Source: Erodium maritimum
Taxonomy: Eukaryota; Streptophyta; Magnoliopsida; Geraniales; Geraniaceae
DNA length: 64,000 nt
Assembly: GCA_963921825.1 (NCBI GenBank)
Contig: OY997589.1
Span: forward strand, 15,707,735-15,771,734
Direction of reading: 5' to 3'
Shown here: positions 24,367 through 35,500 of the stretch, piece by piece
Position numbering within the stretch: the stretch's first letter is position 1
How the letters are laid out: each line of letters begins with the position of its first letter
Notes under the pieces: model-generated
What the model saw: the letters and a program-made list of their open reading frames with translations, nothing else
Databases searched by the model: none
What the model was told of the DNA's origin: nothing
Program-made: the position numbers and the translations under genes

Positions 24367-25599
24367 GGGACTGTTCACCCGTCTGCTTCCTCCAGCTCCG
24401 GGTTTTCACGATTTTTACCTTCCAAACCTCCATAGATGACCTTTTAAAAACTCCAAAAACAGTTCCTAAACGTCTCTACTTCAAAACCCACCATGGGTGT
24501 TCATCAAAACTCCAAAAACACGAATTAAAACCATCATCTATCATCAAAATCCTCCAAAACCTCAAAACCAAACTCAAGCTTCAAAACCCAACAAGTTCTT
24601 CCATTCTCCAACAAAACCCACGAACCAAAAGTTGTAGAAACGAAAATAGATGATATATTTACCTTGAGGATGAAGAGTAGAAGAGGAATCAAGTGATTTA
24701 AGGGATTTGGATAGAAGATAGCTTCAACCTTCCATTTTTCCTCCTTTCTTCTTCTTCAAGCCTCCAAAACCAATTTTCTCATCTCTCTCTCTCCCAATTT
24801 CGTCTGCCTTGGTATTTGTGCTGAAATGAGCCTCACATTGGGTCTTAAACCTAGAGGGGATAATGTCCAAAATACCCCCTTACCTTATCTCTTCCCAACC
24901 ACAACTAATAAGGGCATAAGGGTCATATTACACCCACTTCTTCCCTTCCAAGCAAGCATGGACACTTGTCCATGTGTGGACCACTACTAGCTTAATTAAA
25001 TTCCATCATACAATTTTATCGGATTTCACTCTAAATCGAGTCATAGTTGACCGATAAAAGTCCCGGTTTGACTTCATCCAATATTACAGTCAACGGAAAG
25101 GAAACGGCCCAAATAAGCCAACCGTGATAGTGGCTAAGACTTTTGGGCCCCAGAAAGGTCCCGAATGACTTCCAGAGTCATTGGTTAACTTTTCCGGCCA
25201 AAAGTCAAACTTCGCCCAAAGTCACCGGTTCGACCGGAGTCGATCGGGGGCGGTTCTTACAAAATGGTCTTTTTCCCTTCTTTTCTTCTCCTCCAAGACA
25301 ATGGTCATGTGTCCATGTGGGGTCCACCTCTACCCAAAATGTCTCAGCTTAAATTAAATTAATTCGATAAGACCTTTAATTCGACCCCGCTTGACCCGGA
25401 TTTGAGTTTTTCGCAAAAGTAGTCATTTGAAAGGAAACGACCCAACTAAGCTAACCGTAACGACGACTAAGCTTTTTGGGTCCCGGAAAGGTCCTGAAAG
25501 ACTCCCGGAGTCATCGGTTGACTTTCCCAACGGAAAGTCAACTTTTCCCAAATTTCATTGGTTCGACCGGGGGCGGTTCTTACACTTCCCCTATTCGTC

Positions 25600-26330
25600 T
25601 CGGACCAACTATGTTGGTTGATGAGTATTGTGTCTAATACATTCTGAGGTGTCGTATGCATATTGTCCCAGACAACTCAATTCCTAACTTTCCATATCTC
25701 CCACAAAGTCATCGTCATCTTGCATTTTGTCTCCATAACTGGTAGTGTGAGGACCAGAGTTAGACCTTCAAACAGAGTATAATGTGGGAGGATATGGACC
25801 TGAGGGTCGGCCGATACCCAGACGGCCTAGGAAAATTAACACTGTAGAAGGAGATGTGAAGTAGTCTCCTCCCCCAGCTAACAAACAGGGCAACATGGGA
25901 CGTGTTTGGATTGAAGGTTCGGCACTACCTGTAGAGTACCCGAAAGTGCCCGCCAAATGAAATTTTTTATGCGGGGTTGGATGTCCAAGTCCTAAATACC
26001 TGTCCAGGCCGAGACCCCTACAGAGTAATGTCATCTCCCATTTTCTCTTGACTGAGACATGTAGCCCTCTTTAATAGTATAGGTGCCTCGTACATTGTGC
26101 ATCCAGAACCATCTATCCGAGTGATGAGGTATAGGTGCTGGTACTTGCAAAATGTCCTCCACTATCCCTTGAGGAAACAGTTGGTGGAGTTTTGGTTCAT
26201 CCCACTCATTCCCTTGTGATGTCAGGTGTGAAACCATCATGTTCGGAGTGAGGGTTGTATGTAATGGTATAACTGGTTTGTTCCCTATTAACCACGAGAC
26301 TCCTTCAACTAGGGTAGATCGTCCATCCCA
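25600..26330 (-). pseudogene. LINE ORF2, pre-zf-RVT and zf-RVT region
   Basis: Minus-strand reading gives VEGVSWLIGNKPVIPLH, then a block NEWDEPKLHQLF.QGIVEDIL (26240-26031) and DRWFWMHNVRGTYTIKEGY, the conserved stretch before zf-RVT. The frame then shifts into FHLAGTFG (a decayed FIWRA.), HVALF and LWEIWKVRNRVVWDN (about 25700), the segment linking zf-RVT to RNase H. It ends at 25585, where LTR sequence begins, and resumes at 17900. Confidence 0.75.
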
Positions 26331-26345
26331 AGTTGAAATATATAT

Positions 26346-26958
26346 TCAAAATCAATTGCTTTTAGAAAGTATATGTAACTCTGTATTTCTTTGTATTTTT
26401 TAATGCAAATTTCACACTCCAACACCATCGAACCACGATCGAAGGTATATTTTCATTTAGGGGCACAAGCAACTGCTCTACAGTTTGAGCAGATGAACCG
26501 ATCGGAGTTGTATAACATTCATTGATGTCAGGTGATGTATAGGAATGCGGAGAATGATTTAGTAAAAATTGACGAAATATTTCATTCTATTAGTCATATG
26601 ACCTCAAGGGTCATATAACGGATAGTAAAGGGTTTGGAACATGCTTTTAGGGAGGCTTGAGGTGCCTCCAAATCCTATCGTTCCAGACTATGGAGGTCTT
26701 GATCGTGGTGAGATCTGGAGTCGGTTGGTGAAAGCAGAGGCGTCAGATGCTGGAGACTAGACGAGATTTACAGCGACTTGCATTTGGTGGAGATAGGAGA
26801 ACAGACACCTCTAAAGTTCTGCAATTTTAAATGAATAGATTCTTTTTTACTTTCATAGAAAGTAGTTATATTTAAACTATAAATAAATATAAATATTTAA
26901 TTAAAAGTTAAAATATTAATATATTTAATTACATAAAGTCATATAAGAGTCGATTCAT
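26346..26958. other. Intergenic; one MULE-arm fragment, otherwise no feature
   Basis: No gene is visible. At 26585-26630, AGTCATATGACCTCAAGGGT and the following bases match the inner part of the arms of the fold-back MITE at 19165-19658, so a partial MITE arm is stranded here. The 17-mer TGATGTATAGGAATGCG near 26533 recurs at 27011, inside the LINE to the right. Confidence 0.55.
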
Positions 26959-26969
26959 AAGACAATAGT

Positions 26970-29900
26970 GGAGATACCAAACAAAAAAATCGTCGGCCCT
27001 AGCTCTGAGATGATGTATAGGAATGCGCATGATGGCGAGTGTTGTCGTACCTCGGCTACGTCTGGCGAGGGCAGGGAGTCCGGTGCAGTTGTGCCAGAGG
27101 AGGGAGGCGGGGGAAGCGAGATTGGCCCTGTGTGGTGCGGACGGAGGTAAGTTTCGTTCTCTGCCTCTTGTGTTGTTTTTGTCTGAGCGTTTTCACGTCG
27201 TCGGCGTGAACGACTGCGGTGTGTTGCCCCGCTCCTGGTTTATTGCCTACGGTGTGGTTGGTGGTAGTACGGGCACACCGGCGAGTGCTTCCGGTGGTGT
27301 TAGTGGTGGTCGGGTCCGGCAGTTCTTGGTTGCCGGAGGGAGTTTTGGGGGCCCGATGTCGTTCTGGTGCGGTCAGGGTGTTGAGCAGCCACGTGAGGGG
27401 CGTGTTGCTGCAACTGCAGGGAATTGGACTGCGTCTAGGGTGTTGAAGAATCTGGGGGAGCCTCTGTTCGGGACCCGAGAATCCTGCGGCGGGTAGGCAT
27501 GAAGGTTCTGTCATGGAATTGCAGGGGGCTGGGGAAACTGGCGACAGTGGAATATCTGAAAGGGGCGATTCGATGGCGGAAACAGCACATTATCTTTCTG
27601 AGCGAAACTCTGGCTAAGAAAGGGGAAGTGGATACTCTGAAGCTGAAGACGGGATTCCAAGGTGGGTGTGAGGTTCCAGCGGTGGAGCACAAAGGAGGGA
27701 TGATTCTATTATGGTCGGCAGGGCTATTAGTCACGCCATATCCGAGTGGGGAGAGGTGCATCGATGTGGAAGTTAAGGGACCGAAGGGGGATGAGTTCCG
27801 CTTTACTGGGGTGTACGAAGAGGCGAATCGGGAATTGAGGTGGCAGACGTGGGAGATGATTAGATCCCTAGGAGCGAGGGTGGGGGAATCGCGGAAATAG
27901 CTCCTGATGGGGGACTTTAATGGTATCCTGAGAAATAAAGAGAAGCGGGGTGGTCGTCGATACCCGGAATGACTGATTGCTGGTTTCCGAGGTGCAATGC
28001 GGGATGTGGGTGTGCAGGATATCCCGCTGCAGGGATATGGGTTCACTTGGCACAGTGGGAGTGAACCGGAGACAAGGATGGCGGTGCAGTTGGACAGGGC
28101 ATTGATGACCCCGGCACTGAGATCAATGTGGCCAGAGGTGCATTTGGCCAATCTGGGCATCTCGACGTCTGACCACCTACCCATTCTTATGGACTCAGAC
28201 ATGCGGGTGGAACCTGTTGGATCACAACAATTTCGCTTCGAGAACATCTGGGCGGAGAACCCGGAATGTGGGCACTTGATTGAGGCGAGGTGGGGTGCTC
28301 CGGAGGACAGAGATATTGGTACAAAGATACGGGAGACGGACACTGAATTGGAGGCTTGGGGCAAAGAGGTGTACAACGCCTTAGTTAGGAAGATCGCAAG
28401 ATATGAGAAGGATATGTTGTGGTTGAATGGTAGAGAGGCTACAACGAGTATTCGAAGATGCAGGGCTCTGTAGAAACTGTATGTTAGGGCGTTGGAGCAG
28501 AAGGGAGAGTTTTGGAGACAACGGGCTAAACAACACTGGCTCACGGACAGTGATCAGAACATGAAATTTTTCCAGGCTTCAGCGTCGCAGAGGAAGAGTA
28601 TAAACAAGGTGTCCTAGTTACAGGATGGTGATGGAAACATCCTAACCTGGGAGTCGGGATTGGGTGACCACATCCTAGGGTTCTATAGAACACTATCTCG
28701 GAGGACAAGGGGGGACAGGGCTAATTTCTCGAGATTCCGACAACAATTGACGGAGGGACAAAACAGAGCTCTGATGGGGGAGGTGACATCGGACGAAGTG
28801 CAGGAAGCGACCTTCTCTATGGGGCCTAATAAATCGCCGAGACTGGATGGTCTCAATCCCTTCTTCTACCAGAAGTATTGGGGAACGGTGGGGGAAGATG
28901 TGACTCGGTGGGTACGAAGGATTTTTGCGGGGGAGGATATACCGAGGTAATTGAACAAGACAACGATAGTTCTGATTCAGAAGGTAGAGTGTCTGATGTC
29001 GTTGGAGGACCTCCGTCCTATTTCGTTATGTAACGTGGTGTTTAAAGTGGTGTCGAAGGTGGCCGCAAATAAACTGAAGGGTCTACTGGATGGGCTAATC
29101 TCAGAGCCCAATGGGCGTTTGTGCCTGGTAGATCGGTACAGGATAACATCATCCTGTCTTACGAAACCTTACACTACCTCAAGAATAAGAGACAAGGGAA
29201 GGAAGGGTGGGTGGCGCTGAAACTGGATATGAGCAAGGCCTACGATAGGGTGGAGTGAGGGTTTCTGTAGGATATGATGTGGGGATTTTGGTTTGGTGAG
29301 GAGTGGATATCACTCGTTCCCCAATGTACGTACTCGGTTACGTGTAATATTGTAGCAGGGGGACATCAGGCGGGGTTTGTCCAACCGGAGAAGGGAATCA
29401 GGCAGGGAGACCCGCTATCCCCCTACTTGTTCCTATTTTGTATAGAAGGCTTCTCCCGGATACTCCAAGGAGCTGAAGGGGGAGAATACATGGGGTACGG
29501 GTGGCTAACGGTACGCCATCGTTAACACATTTATTCTTTGCCGATGATTGCTACGCATATTGCAAGGTGACACCGGATGAGATGACACGTTTGCGTAACT
29601 TTCTTTGGATGTTTGAGGAGACGTCGGGTCAGGTTGTGAACCAACTTAAATCGTCTCTTTTCTTTAGTCATAATACTCCGGGGAATAGGAGGTTGGAAGG
29701 AGTGCAGATCCTAGGGATACCAGAGTTGGACATCCCGTCTCCCTACTTGGGAATCCCGAACATGATGGGACGAAGTAGGAAGCAGGGGTTGTAGTATGTG
29801 CTGGATAGGGTTCTTCGGAGGATCCAGAGGTGGGATGGGAAATTGTTAAATAGAGCGGGTAAGGAGGTGCTGGTCAAATCAGTGTTACAGGCAATCCTTA

Positions 29901-31589
29901 CCTATACGATGAGTGTTATGAGGATACCTAGGGGGATCCTAGACAAGATGAATGTGGCACTGGCTCGATTCTGGTGGAAATCGGCAGGACCGGAGGAGAA
30001 AGGTGTTATTTGGCAGTCGTGGACGACTATGTCGCGGCCAAATGAGGAAGGAGGGCTGGGCTTCAGGAACTTGTACGATTTTAACTCAACCCTTCTAGGA
30101 AAACAGTTGTGGAAACTGATAACGGAGGAAGACAGTTTAGTAGCTCGGGTACTGAAGGCTAAGTATTATCCGAGGTCCTCGGTGTTGGAGGTAGTCCGAA
30201 AACCGAATCAGAGCTATGTCTGGCAAAGTATCTTGTCTGCATAGGAGATGGTCAAGAGTGGGGCACGGAGATCAATAGGGCCAGGAACGAATACGTCTAT
30301 GTGCGACCATCCGTGGCTCGCAGGGGTGGTGGCAAGGGTGCAGTCGTCAGGCCCTAGCATTGATGGGAAGTTCGTGTCGTATCTGATGAGACCTAACGAG
30401 AGGAGATGGGACTCAAGGGAAATTGGTACACTGTTCAGTCCGGTGGATCAGAGGGCTATAATGGCGGTCCCGATAAGTAGGATGGCCACAAGGGATTCCT
30501 GGTACTGGGCGGGGGACTACTTGAGCCAATACACGATGAAGTCGGCTTATAGTCTGTGCCACCAAAACCAGGTGACCTTCCAAGCCCAACCAGAAATCTG
30601 GTCTGCTATTTGGAAGATGGAAGTGATGCCAAAGTTCAGATCTTTTCTTTGGCGCACATGCTCAGGATGTTTACAGTTGGCAGTTAATCTGAGGAGAAGA
30701 CATGTGGATATGGTGGCGACTTGTCCGGTCTGTTCTGGGGCGGAGGAATCTGCTCTCCACCTGCTGGTTCAATGCCCGGTGGCGGCAGAGTGTTGGGCTA
30801 AGTCGGGACTAAACATACCCTAAGAAGCCCAGACGATAAATGAATGGGTGCAGGAAACACTTAACATCAATCCCCCGGCAAGCGGGGGACTGATAGGATG
30901 TATCTTGTGGGAGGTGTGGAAGGCTAGTAACAAAGTGGTCTGGGAGAATATAGCTCAACCAGTTGCCACTATCTTTCAAACAACATTCCATCTACAGACA
31001 GGGTGGATGGAAGCCAGGAGGAGGAAGTTACAAGCACAGACTACTCCCCGCCAGTCAACGGTACAAGTTGCGGAGGTGTGGGAACACCCCGCTCAAGGCA
31101 CGTAGGCCATAAATACAGATGGAGCTCTGTTTGCGGCGGCATATAAAATAGGAACATGATGGATATGCATAGATGAAAGGGGTCAACTTAGGGGAGCCCG
31201 GTCCACATCATCCCTTGGAGTTCAGAACCCGGGGTTAGTGGAAGCCTATGCGATCCGGGAAGCGCTAACGTGGCTACAACAATATCCTCGCCAGAGTGCA
31301 GTAGTTCGGAGCGACTGCAAGGTCATAGTGGATATGATCAGACGAGGAAGGAGGTTCCTCTCTCCTCTGGGAACAATTGTTACAGATTGTAATTCCCTTT
31401 TATCTACACTTGAGTGCGTGTATCTCGATTCTGTAAAACGGACAGCGAACAAAGCAGCTCATTGGCTTGCCAGGGCGGCTTGTTCTAACCCTGTCTGGAA
31501 TTGGCAAGGGGGTCATATCCCCGAGCCTCTTCAAAATATCATTATTGCCGATATTTAAATAAAATCTCATATTTATCTCAAAAAAAAAA
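26970..31589 (+). mobile_element. L1-type LINE with complete domain set but many stops
   Basis: TSD GACAATAGT (within 26959-26969 and 31588-31598; up to 11 bp counting tail A's) and a poly-A at 31580-31589. The 4.6-kb element contains ORF2 from endonuclease through reverse transcriptase, zf-RVT and RNase H. ORF1 is absent. The first ~530 bp before ORF2 (26970-27498) are GC-rich with no recognised domain, so the copy is 5'-truncated. It is the only LINE here with an almost colinear full ORF2. Confidence 0.9.
27499..31558 (+). pseudogene. LINE ORF2 polyprotein (EN-RT-zf-RVT-RNase H), multiple stops
   Basis: Start MKVLSWNCRGLGKLATVEYL at 27499 (endonuclease; FLSETLAKKG follows), then a catalytic-region LLMGDFNG near 27903. 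Reverse transcriptase: SMGPNKSPRLDGLNPFFYQK (28800-28880), LRPISLCNVVFKVV (29010), QPEKGIRQGDPLSPYLF (29380-29440) and the catalytic FFADDCYAY (29534-29560). After RT come GKLLNRAGKEVLVKSV (29840), the zf-RVT region MKSAYSLCHQ and FRSFLWRTCSG (30540-30670) with ATCPVCSGAEESALHLLVQC (30720), and RNase H RSDCKVIVDMI with SVKRTANKAAHWLARAA (31300-31480). About eight premature stops are present and few frameshifts. ORF2 proteins nick DNA and prime reverse transcription on it. Confidence 0.9.
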
Positions 31590-31881
31590 GACAATAGTCG
31601 AAACATATTTTACTTTGATAGTAAATTCGCTATATTATATATCAATTATGTTCCTCGTGTGTGGCTTGGAACTGGCCAAATGTGGTGTGGCATCGCTGGA
31701 CGCGTCTCCGTTCAGGCGTGCACGCCCTAGTCAGTCTCGGTAGCATGTTTTCTACGGTCACGGCTCAGCTCCACCGTTGATCACGGTTTGACCTTATGAG
31801 TGTCAGATCTGGTATCCTCATATTTGGCTTGGTTTGATTAGTTTTTTGCCATGGATGGTGGTGAGATGTTGTGGTGAGTTG

Positions 31882-34388
31882 TGTAAGACCCGCCCCCGGT
31901 CAATCCCGGTCGAACCGGTGAATTTTGAACAAGTTTGACTTTCGGCCAGAAAAGTCAACCGAAGACTCCGGAAGTCACTCGGGTCTTTTCCGAGGCCCAA
32001 AGAGCTTATCCGTCATCACGGTTGGCTTAATTGGGCCATTTCCTTTCTTTTGAGTATAATATTGGAGGAAGTCAACTTTGGTCAAAATTGGACTTTATAT
32101 CGACTAAAGCCAATTATTTAATGTGCTGGTAATTAAATTGGAGACTAAAGGACCCTACTTGGACACATGTCCCTATTTGGTTGGAAGAGAGAAAGGGAGT
32201 GGTTTTGGACCAGTATACCCTCCTAAAAGCCTTTAAAGGGGAAAATATCTAAGGGGGGCTTTTAGTCTTTAACCAAATCTAGGTCTTATATGGAATTGGA
32301 AGACCAAAATCAGCTCATATTTGTTGTTGTAGCCGAAATTTAGAGAGAGAAAGGGAGAGGAGGAAGAACAAGGTGTCTTGAAGAAGAAGAAGAAAGGGAA
32401 AATGGAGCTCCTTGCTTCAAGTTGTTCATCATTTCTTCTCCAAAACCCTCCCACCTTCATCTTCTCATCTTCCTAGAGGTATGTGTATCCTCAACTTTCT
32501 ATTCCAAGCACTTTCATCTCTTGGGTTTTCCTTGGTTTTGCTAGAAGTTGTTGGGTTTTGGTTGGGTTAGTGTTGGATGATGTTGTTGAGAAGCTTTTGT
32601 TGGTGTTGGATGGAAATCCTTGGGTTTTGTTGAGTTTTGATTTGGTTTTTGATTTGGAAATACCTTGGAAAGGTGTTGGTTTGTTGATTTCTACCATGGG
32701 TAGATGATTTTTGGGATTATTTAACTGTTTTGGGAGCTGGAGGTGGTTGAAAATGGAGTTTGGTTGTGGATTTTCGGGAAAAAGGAGCTGGAGGTTGAAG
32801 AAGGGCGAAACTGCCCTGGGTCGCCACGGATCCGTGACGGATACCGTGACGGGCGACGTCACGGCTCCGTGAGGGAGTCCGTGACGGCACACGTCACGGT
32901 TCTGTGACGTCATCCGTGATGGGTTGTGTCACGGCTCCGTGACCATGCCCGTGGCAGACCAATTTTTGGTGTCTTTTGGGGGTTTTCACCAAATTCGATC
33001 CTTGTCTTGAGCTGAACTTTTGGAAAGGTTTTGGGGACTTTGCTTGCCTTTTGATTAGAGTTTTCTTGTGTTCAAAGACTTTGGGACCGAGCTAGAGGAA
33101 CGAAGATCACGCCGGAACCCGTGTGAAGAACGGAGTTGTGACTATCGAGTTTGACAACAGAGTTTTAGAGGAAGACCGCGAGGTAGGGAAAGTCTTAACT
33201 CCTCGTTTAATAACTCTTAGCATGCCTATTAGGTTAATAAAATTGGAAAGGTCCTAGAAATGCATGTAGGATGCGAATAACTAGAATAATTGTCTTTCAA
33301 TTACTAATAACCGGATGTGCCTAGTAAGCATGCTTAGGATCCAAATCACTAGTATAAATCGCTTTCAATACTTGGGAATTGCTTTACTGGTAGAGAGGCC
33401 TTGATGAGCCCTCGGATTAGTTGTGTGCTAGGTTCACATGATTGTTTGCCTAGGTTGGATAAGCTAAGAGTCTAATACAACTAGTTTATTCGATTATTGA
33501 ACTTGATTGCTTGATTGGGTTTAAATGAATGCTTGACTCTTTGAATGATTGAATGGAGAATCGAGTATGACTGGTTGTGCCAACCGGTACAACCAGGTGA
33601 TCGATGGACCGATGGGTCATGGTTGGTAAGTAATTGGTAAGTTAATGTTATGTTGATTCGTGTGGTGTGTTGTGATGAATTGGACTTGTTATGACTTGGT
33701 TGCTCCATGATTGCTTGAGTGTGTTATTCATTTATAATTGGTTATTGTTGTTTCACCCAAGTGTGTGCTTCCTTTGGGAGTAATATCTTGGTTCCCGAGG
33801 ACATATAGCTCTTTGGAGACGTTTCCGAGAATCCCGACGATAAGCGCCCTCAGGGGTTGTTACCGGTAGCCTCGATGATATGCGTCTCCTCTGGACTGAG
33901 GGACAATCCGACAGGACACATCGTGTATGGATCGGAGGGTGGTGACTTCAGGTGCCACGACATTGTTTGGATTTTCTACTTCCTGTTAATTGCTAAGAAA
34001 TATTTCGTTGTCCCTAATTGCATTTTTTTTAGCTTAAAGGTCGCCCTTGTTATGTATTTTCCCTACTGAGCGCAAGCTCACCCCTATTGTTTACTTGTTG
34101 TTATTACAAGCTTGATTGATGAGTAGAGGACTCGAGGCTCGGGAGCTTCTATGGTCCGGGTGTCGGTCAAGAGGCGTTGGCCACATTTTATGTCATGGAC
34201 CTTTTGAGGATTTACTTTGGATTTTCACACCTTTGTTATTTGATTTACTTATATTTTAAACTGATATACTTGGTTTGAGGTTTACATCAGAGGATTTTAT
34301 GGAAATTTTTAATGGTTTATTATGATTAAAATTGCTTTTCCTTTAGTCACGTCTTGAGTCCGGTCAAAACCGGATTTGGGGCGTGACA
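31882..34388 (+). mobile_element. Solo LTR, Ty3/gypsy-type, plus orientation
   Basis: TGTAAGACCCGCCCCCGGTC...GGGGCGTGACA, 2.5 kb, flanked by a perfect 5-bp TSD AGTTG (31877-31881, 34389-34393). No PBS or coding region follows, so the internal part was removed by LTR-LTR recombination. It belongs to the same family as the LTRs at 17901-25584 and 22202-25261, read in the opposite direction. It carries the CACGG/CCGTG array (32821-32957), the CCGAGAATCCCGACGATAA module (about 33824) and the CCCTACTGAGCGCAAGCTCA block (34061-34084). Confidence 0.92.
32821..32957 (+). repeat. CACGG/CCGTG palindromic array in solo LTR
   Basis: About ten units such as CACGGATCCGTGACGG and CACGGCTCCGTGA over 137 bp. 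Related to, but not identical in unit order with, the array at 24231-24366 in the antiparallel LTR. Confidence 0.9.
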
Positions 34389-34393
34389 AGTTG

Positions 34394-35242
34394 TCTGGTT
34401 TCACTAGTGGCAGCTCAACCTACATGGGATCTACTTTTGGCATAGATTGTCTCTGGGAGTGGTTGTTTGGTGTCTTTCCTCGGTGGTGTTGGCCCCGTTG
34501 GTGCGACCGGTCAGTTTTCTTTATGTGGTGGTGGCTTTGATCTCCTCATACATCTGATGCTATTAATCCAGCGAGCTTGGCCATCGTTAGTAGTCGCGTT
34601 CATCCAGTTCCAGTGTTTTAGGCATATCCTCTTCTCCTTTATTTTCCTGGATAGTTATCTAGGCCTGTAGGAACTTTTGTTCTCCTGTTTTGAAAGGGAT
34701 GCGGTGTGCCGTTCTTTCCCATTGGTTTCGAGTGTTGTCCCTCCAATGGGTACGTCAAAATTTGAATACTGTGTCTCTGTTTTGTGGTGTTTTCCACGGG
34801 ACATGGGTATTGGATGTGGGAGCTCGGGATCGTGATTAGGAGTGTATGTCGCCATCGGTTTTGGTCAGGGCATGCAGCGGTGCCTCCGTGTCTCGTATGC
34901 TCCCCTGTTTTTCCCTCGTCGTTGTTTAGTGGTGCTAACCACGAGGCGTGGGTATCAGTTGTGGGAGATCAGGATTTGGTCACGCTCGTAGTGTTTACAT
35001 TTTAGTGATCGTCGATCGTGACAGTAGAGTCATGGCGTTCAGCTTTCCAGAGCCTCGGACGTGGATATTTGGCTTTATTTTGTTGGTCTCTGGCCCATGT
35101 GTTTTAGGCATGGCCATTTAGGCCCTATTGATTTTATTTAAGCTGACTAGGTTGTTTATGTTTTTATAAGTTTGTTTTTGCAGGCTACCCTATATCCAAT
35201 TATGCATTGGGGTATCTATAAAACTTCGCATATCAAAAAAAA
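34394..35242 (+). other. Probable LINE 3'-UTR remnant with poly-A
   Basis: Together with 31599-31876 (left of the solo LTR) this is non-coding, T/G-rich plus-strand sequence. It ends in CAATTATGCATTGGGGTATC and a poly-A at about 35234-35242, as in LINE 3' UTRs. Short frames (34467-34670, 34784-35005) show no domain. No convincing TSD was found. It would be a 5'-truncated LINE tail split by the solo LTR. Confidence 0.4.
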
Positions 35243-35500
35243 TATTAATCATATTGAACAATTGTTTTGCTAGTATGAATTTTGTGAAGAATAAATTTTG
35301 AGATGAAATGTCTATTACATAACTTAATAATCGTTCAATGACTTTTGTAGAGAAATAAAAGTTTAACACAATCGATAATCTAGATATGAAGCGTTTTCAA
35401 AATATGAATAAGAAAAGAATGCAATCTGAGTTTTATGTTTGAATTGTAATTTAAAAATTAGTAGATCTGATTATATAATAATCATATCACTCATTTTTTT

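Larger units (their letters stand above)
22202..25261 (-). mobile_element. Ty3/gypsy-type LTR (inner copy, 5' LTR with leader)
   Basis: A 3.06-kb LTR on the minus strand begins TGTAAGAACCGCCCCC (25261) and ends GGGGCGTGACA (22202). Directly next to its 3' end is a spacer AAT and a PBS, so it is the 5' LTR of an element whose internal region points to lower coordinates. Only a few hundred bases of leader survive and no gag-pol or second LTR follows. It interrupts the U3 part of the outer LTR. Conserved modules inside include the GTGAGC...GCTCAGTAGG block (22498-22520) and a TCGTCGGGATTCTCGGAAA block (about 23047). Confidence 0.8.
17901..25584 (-). mobile_element. Ty3/gypsy-type long LTR (outer copy), interrupted
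   Basis: On the minus strand this LTR starts with TGTAAGAACCGCCCCCGGTC (ending at 25584) and finishes ...GGGGCGTGACA (17901). Only 25262-25584 and 17901 to about 21700 belong to it. A second LTR (22202-25261) and a hAT element (18877-20896) lie inside. The 5' piece is clearly homologous to the 5' ends of the LTRs at 22202-25261 and 31882-34388. Flanking pentamers (CCTCA, CTTCC) do not match well, so it may be a recombinant rather than a simple solo LTR. The long LTR recalls Tekay/Del-type chromoviruses, but no coding region is present to prove that. Confidence 0.65.
17351..26335 (-). mobile_element. 5'-truncated LINE, host of a nested transposon stack
   Basis: LINE ORF2 sequence on the minus strand is found in two blocks, 26335-25585 (zf-RVT region) and 17900-17351 (RNase H and tail), which are consecutive parts of one LINE. 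Everything between (17901-25584) is inserted LTR-related DNA. A 10-bp direct repeat, AAATATATAT, flanks the outer limits (17341-17350, 26336-26345). It fits a TSD but is low-complexity. Net LINE length is about 1.3 kb, a typical 5' truncation. Confidence 0.7.

Noticed and set aside
27435..28544. 369-codon open frame on the minus strand, the longest ORF in the window
   Set aside because: It is antisense to the LINE ORF2 endonuclease and N-terminal region, has no domain, and exists because the coding strand is GC-rich with few complementary stops.
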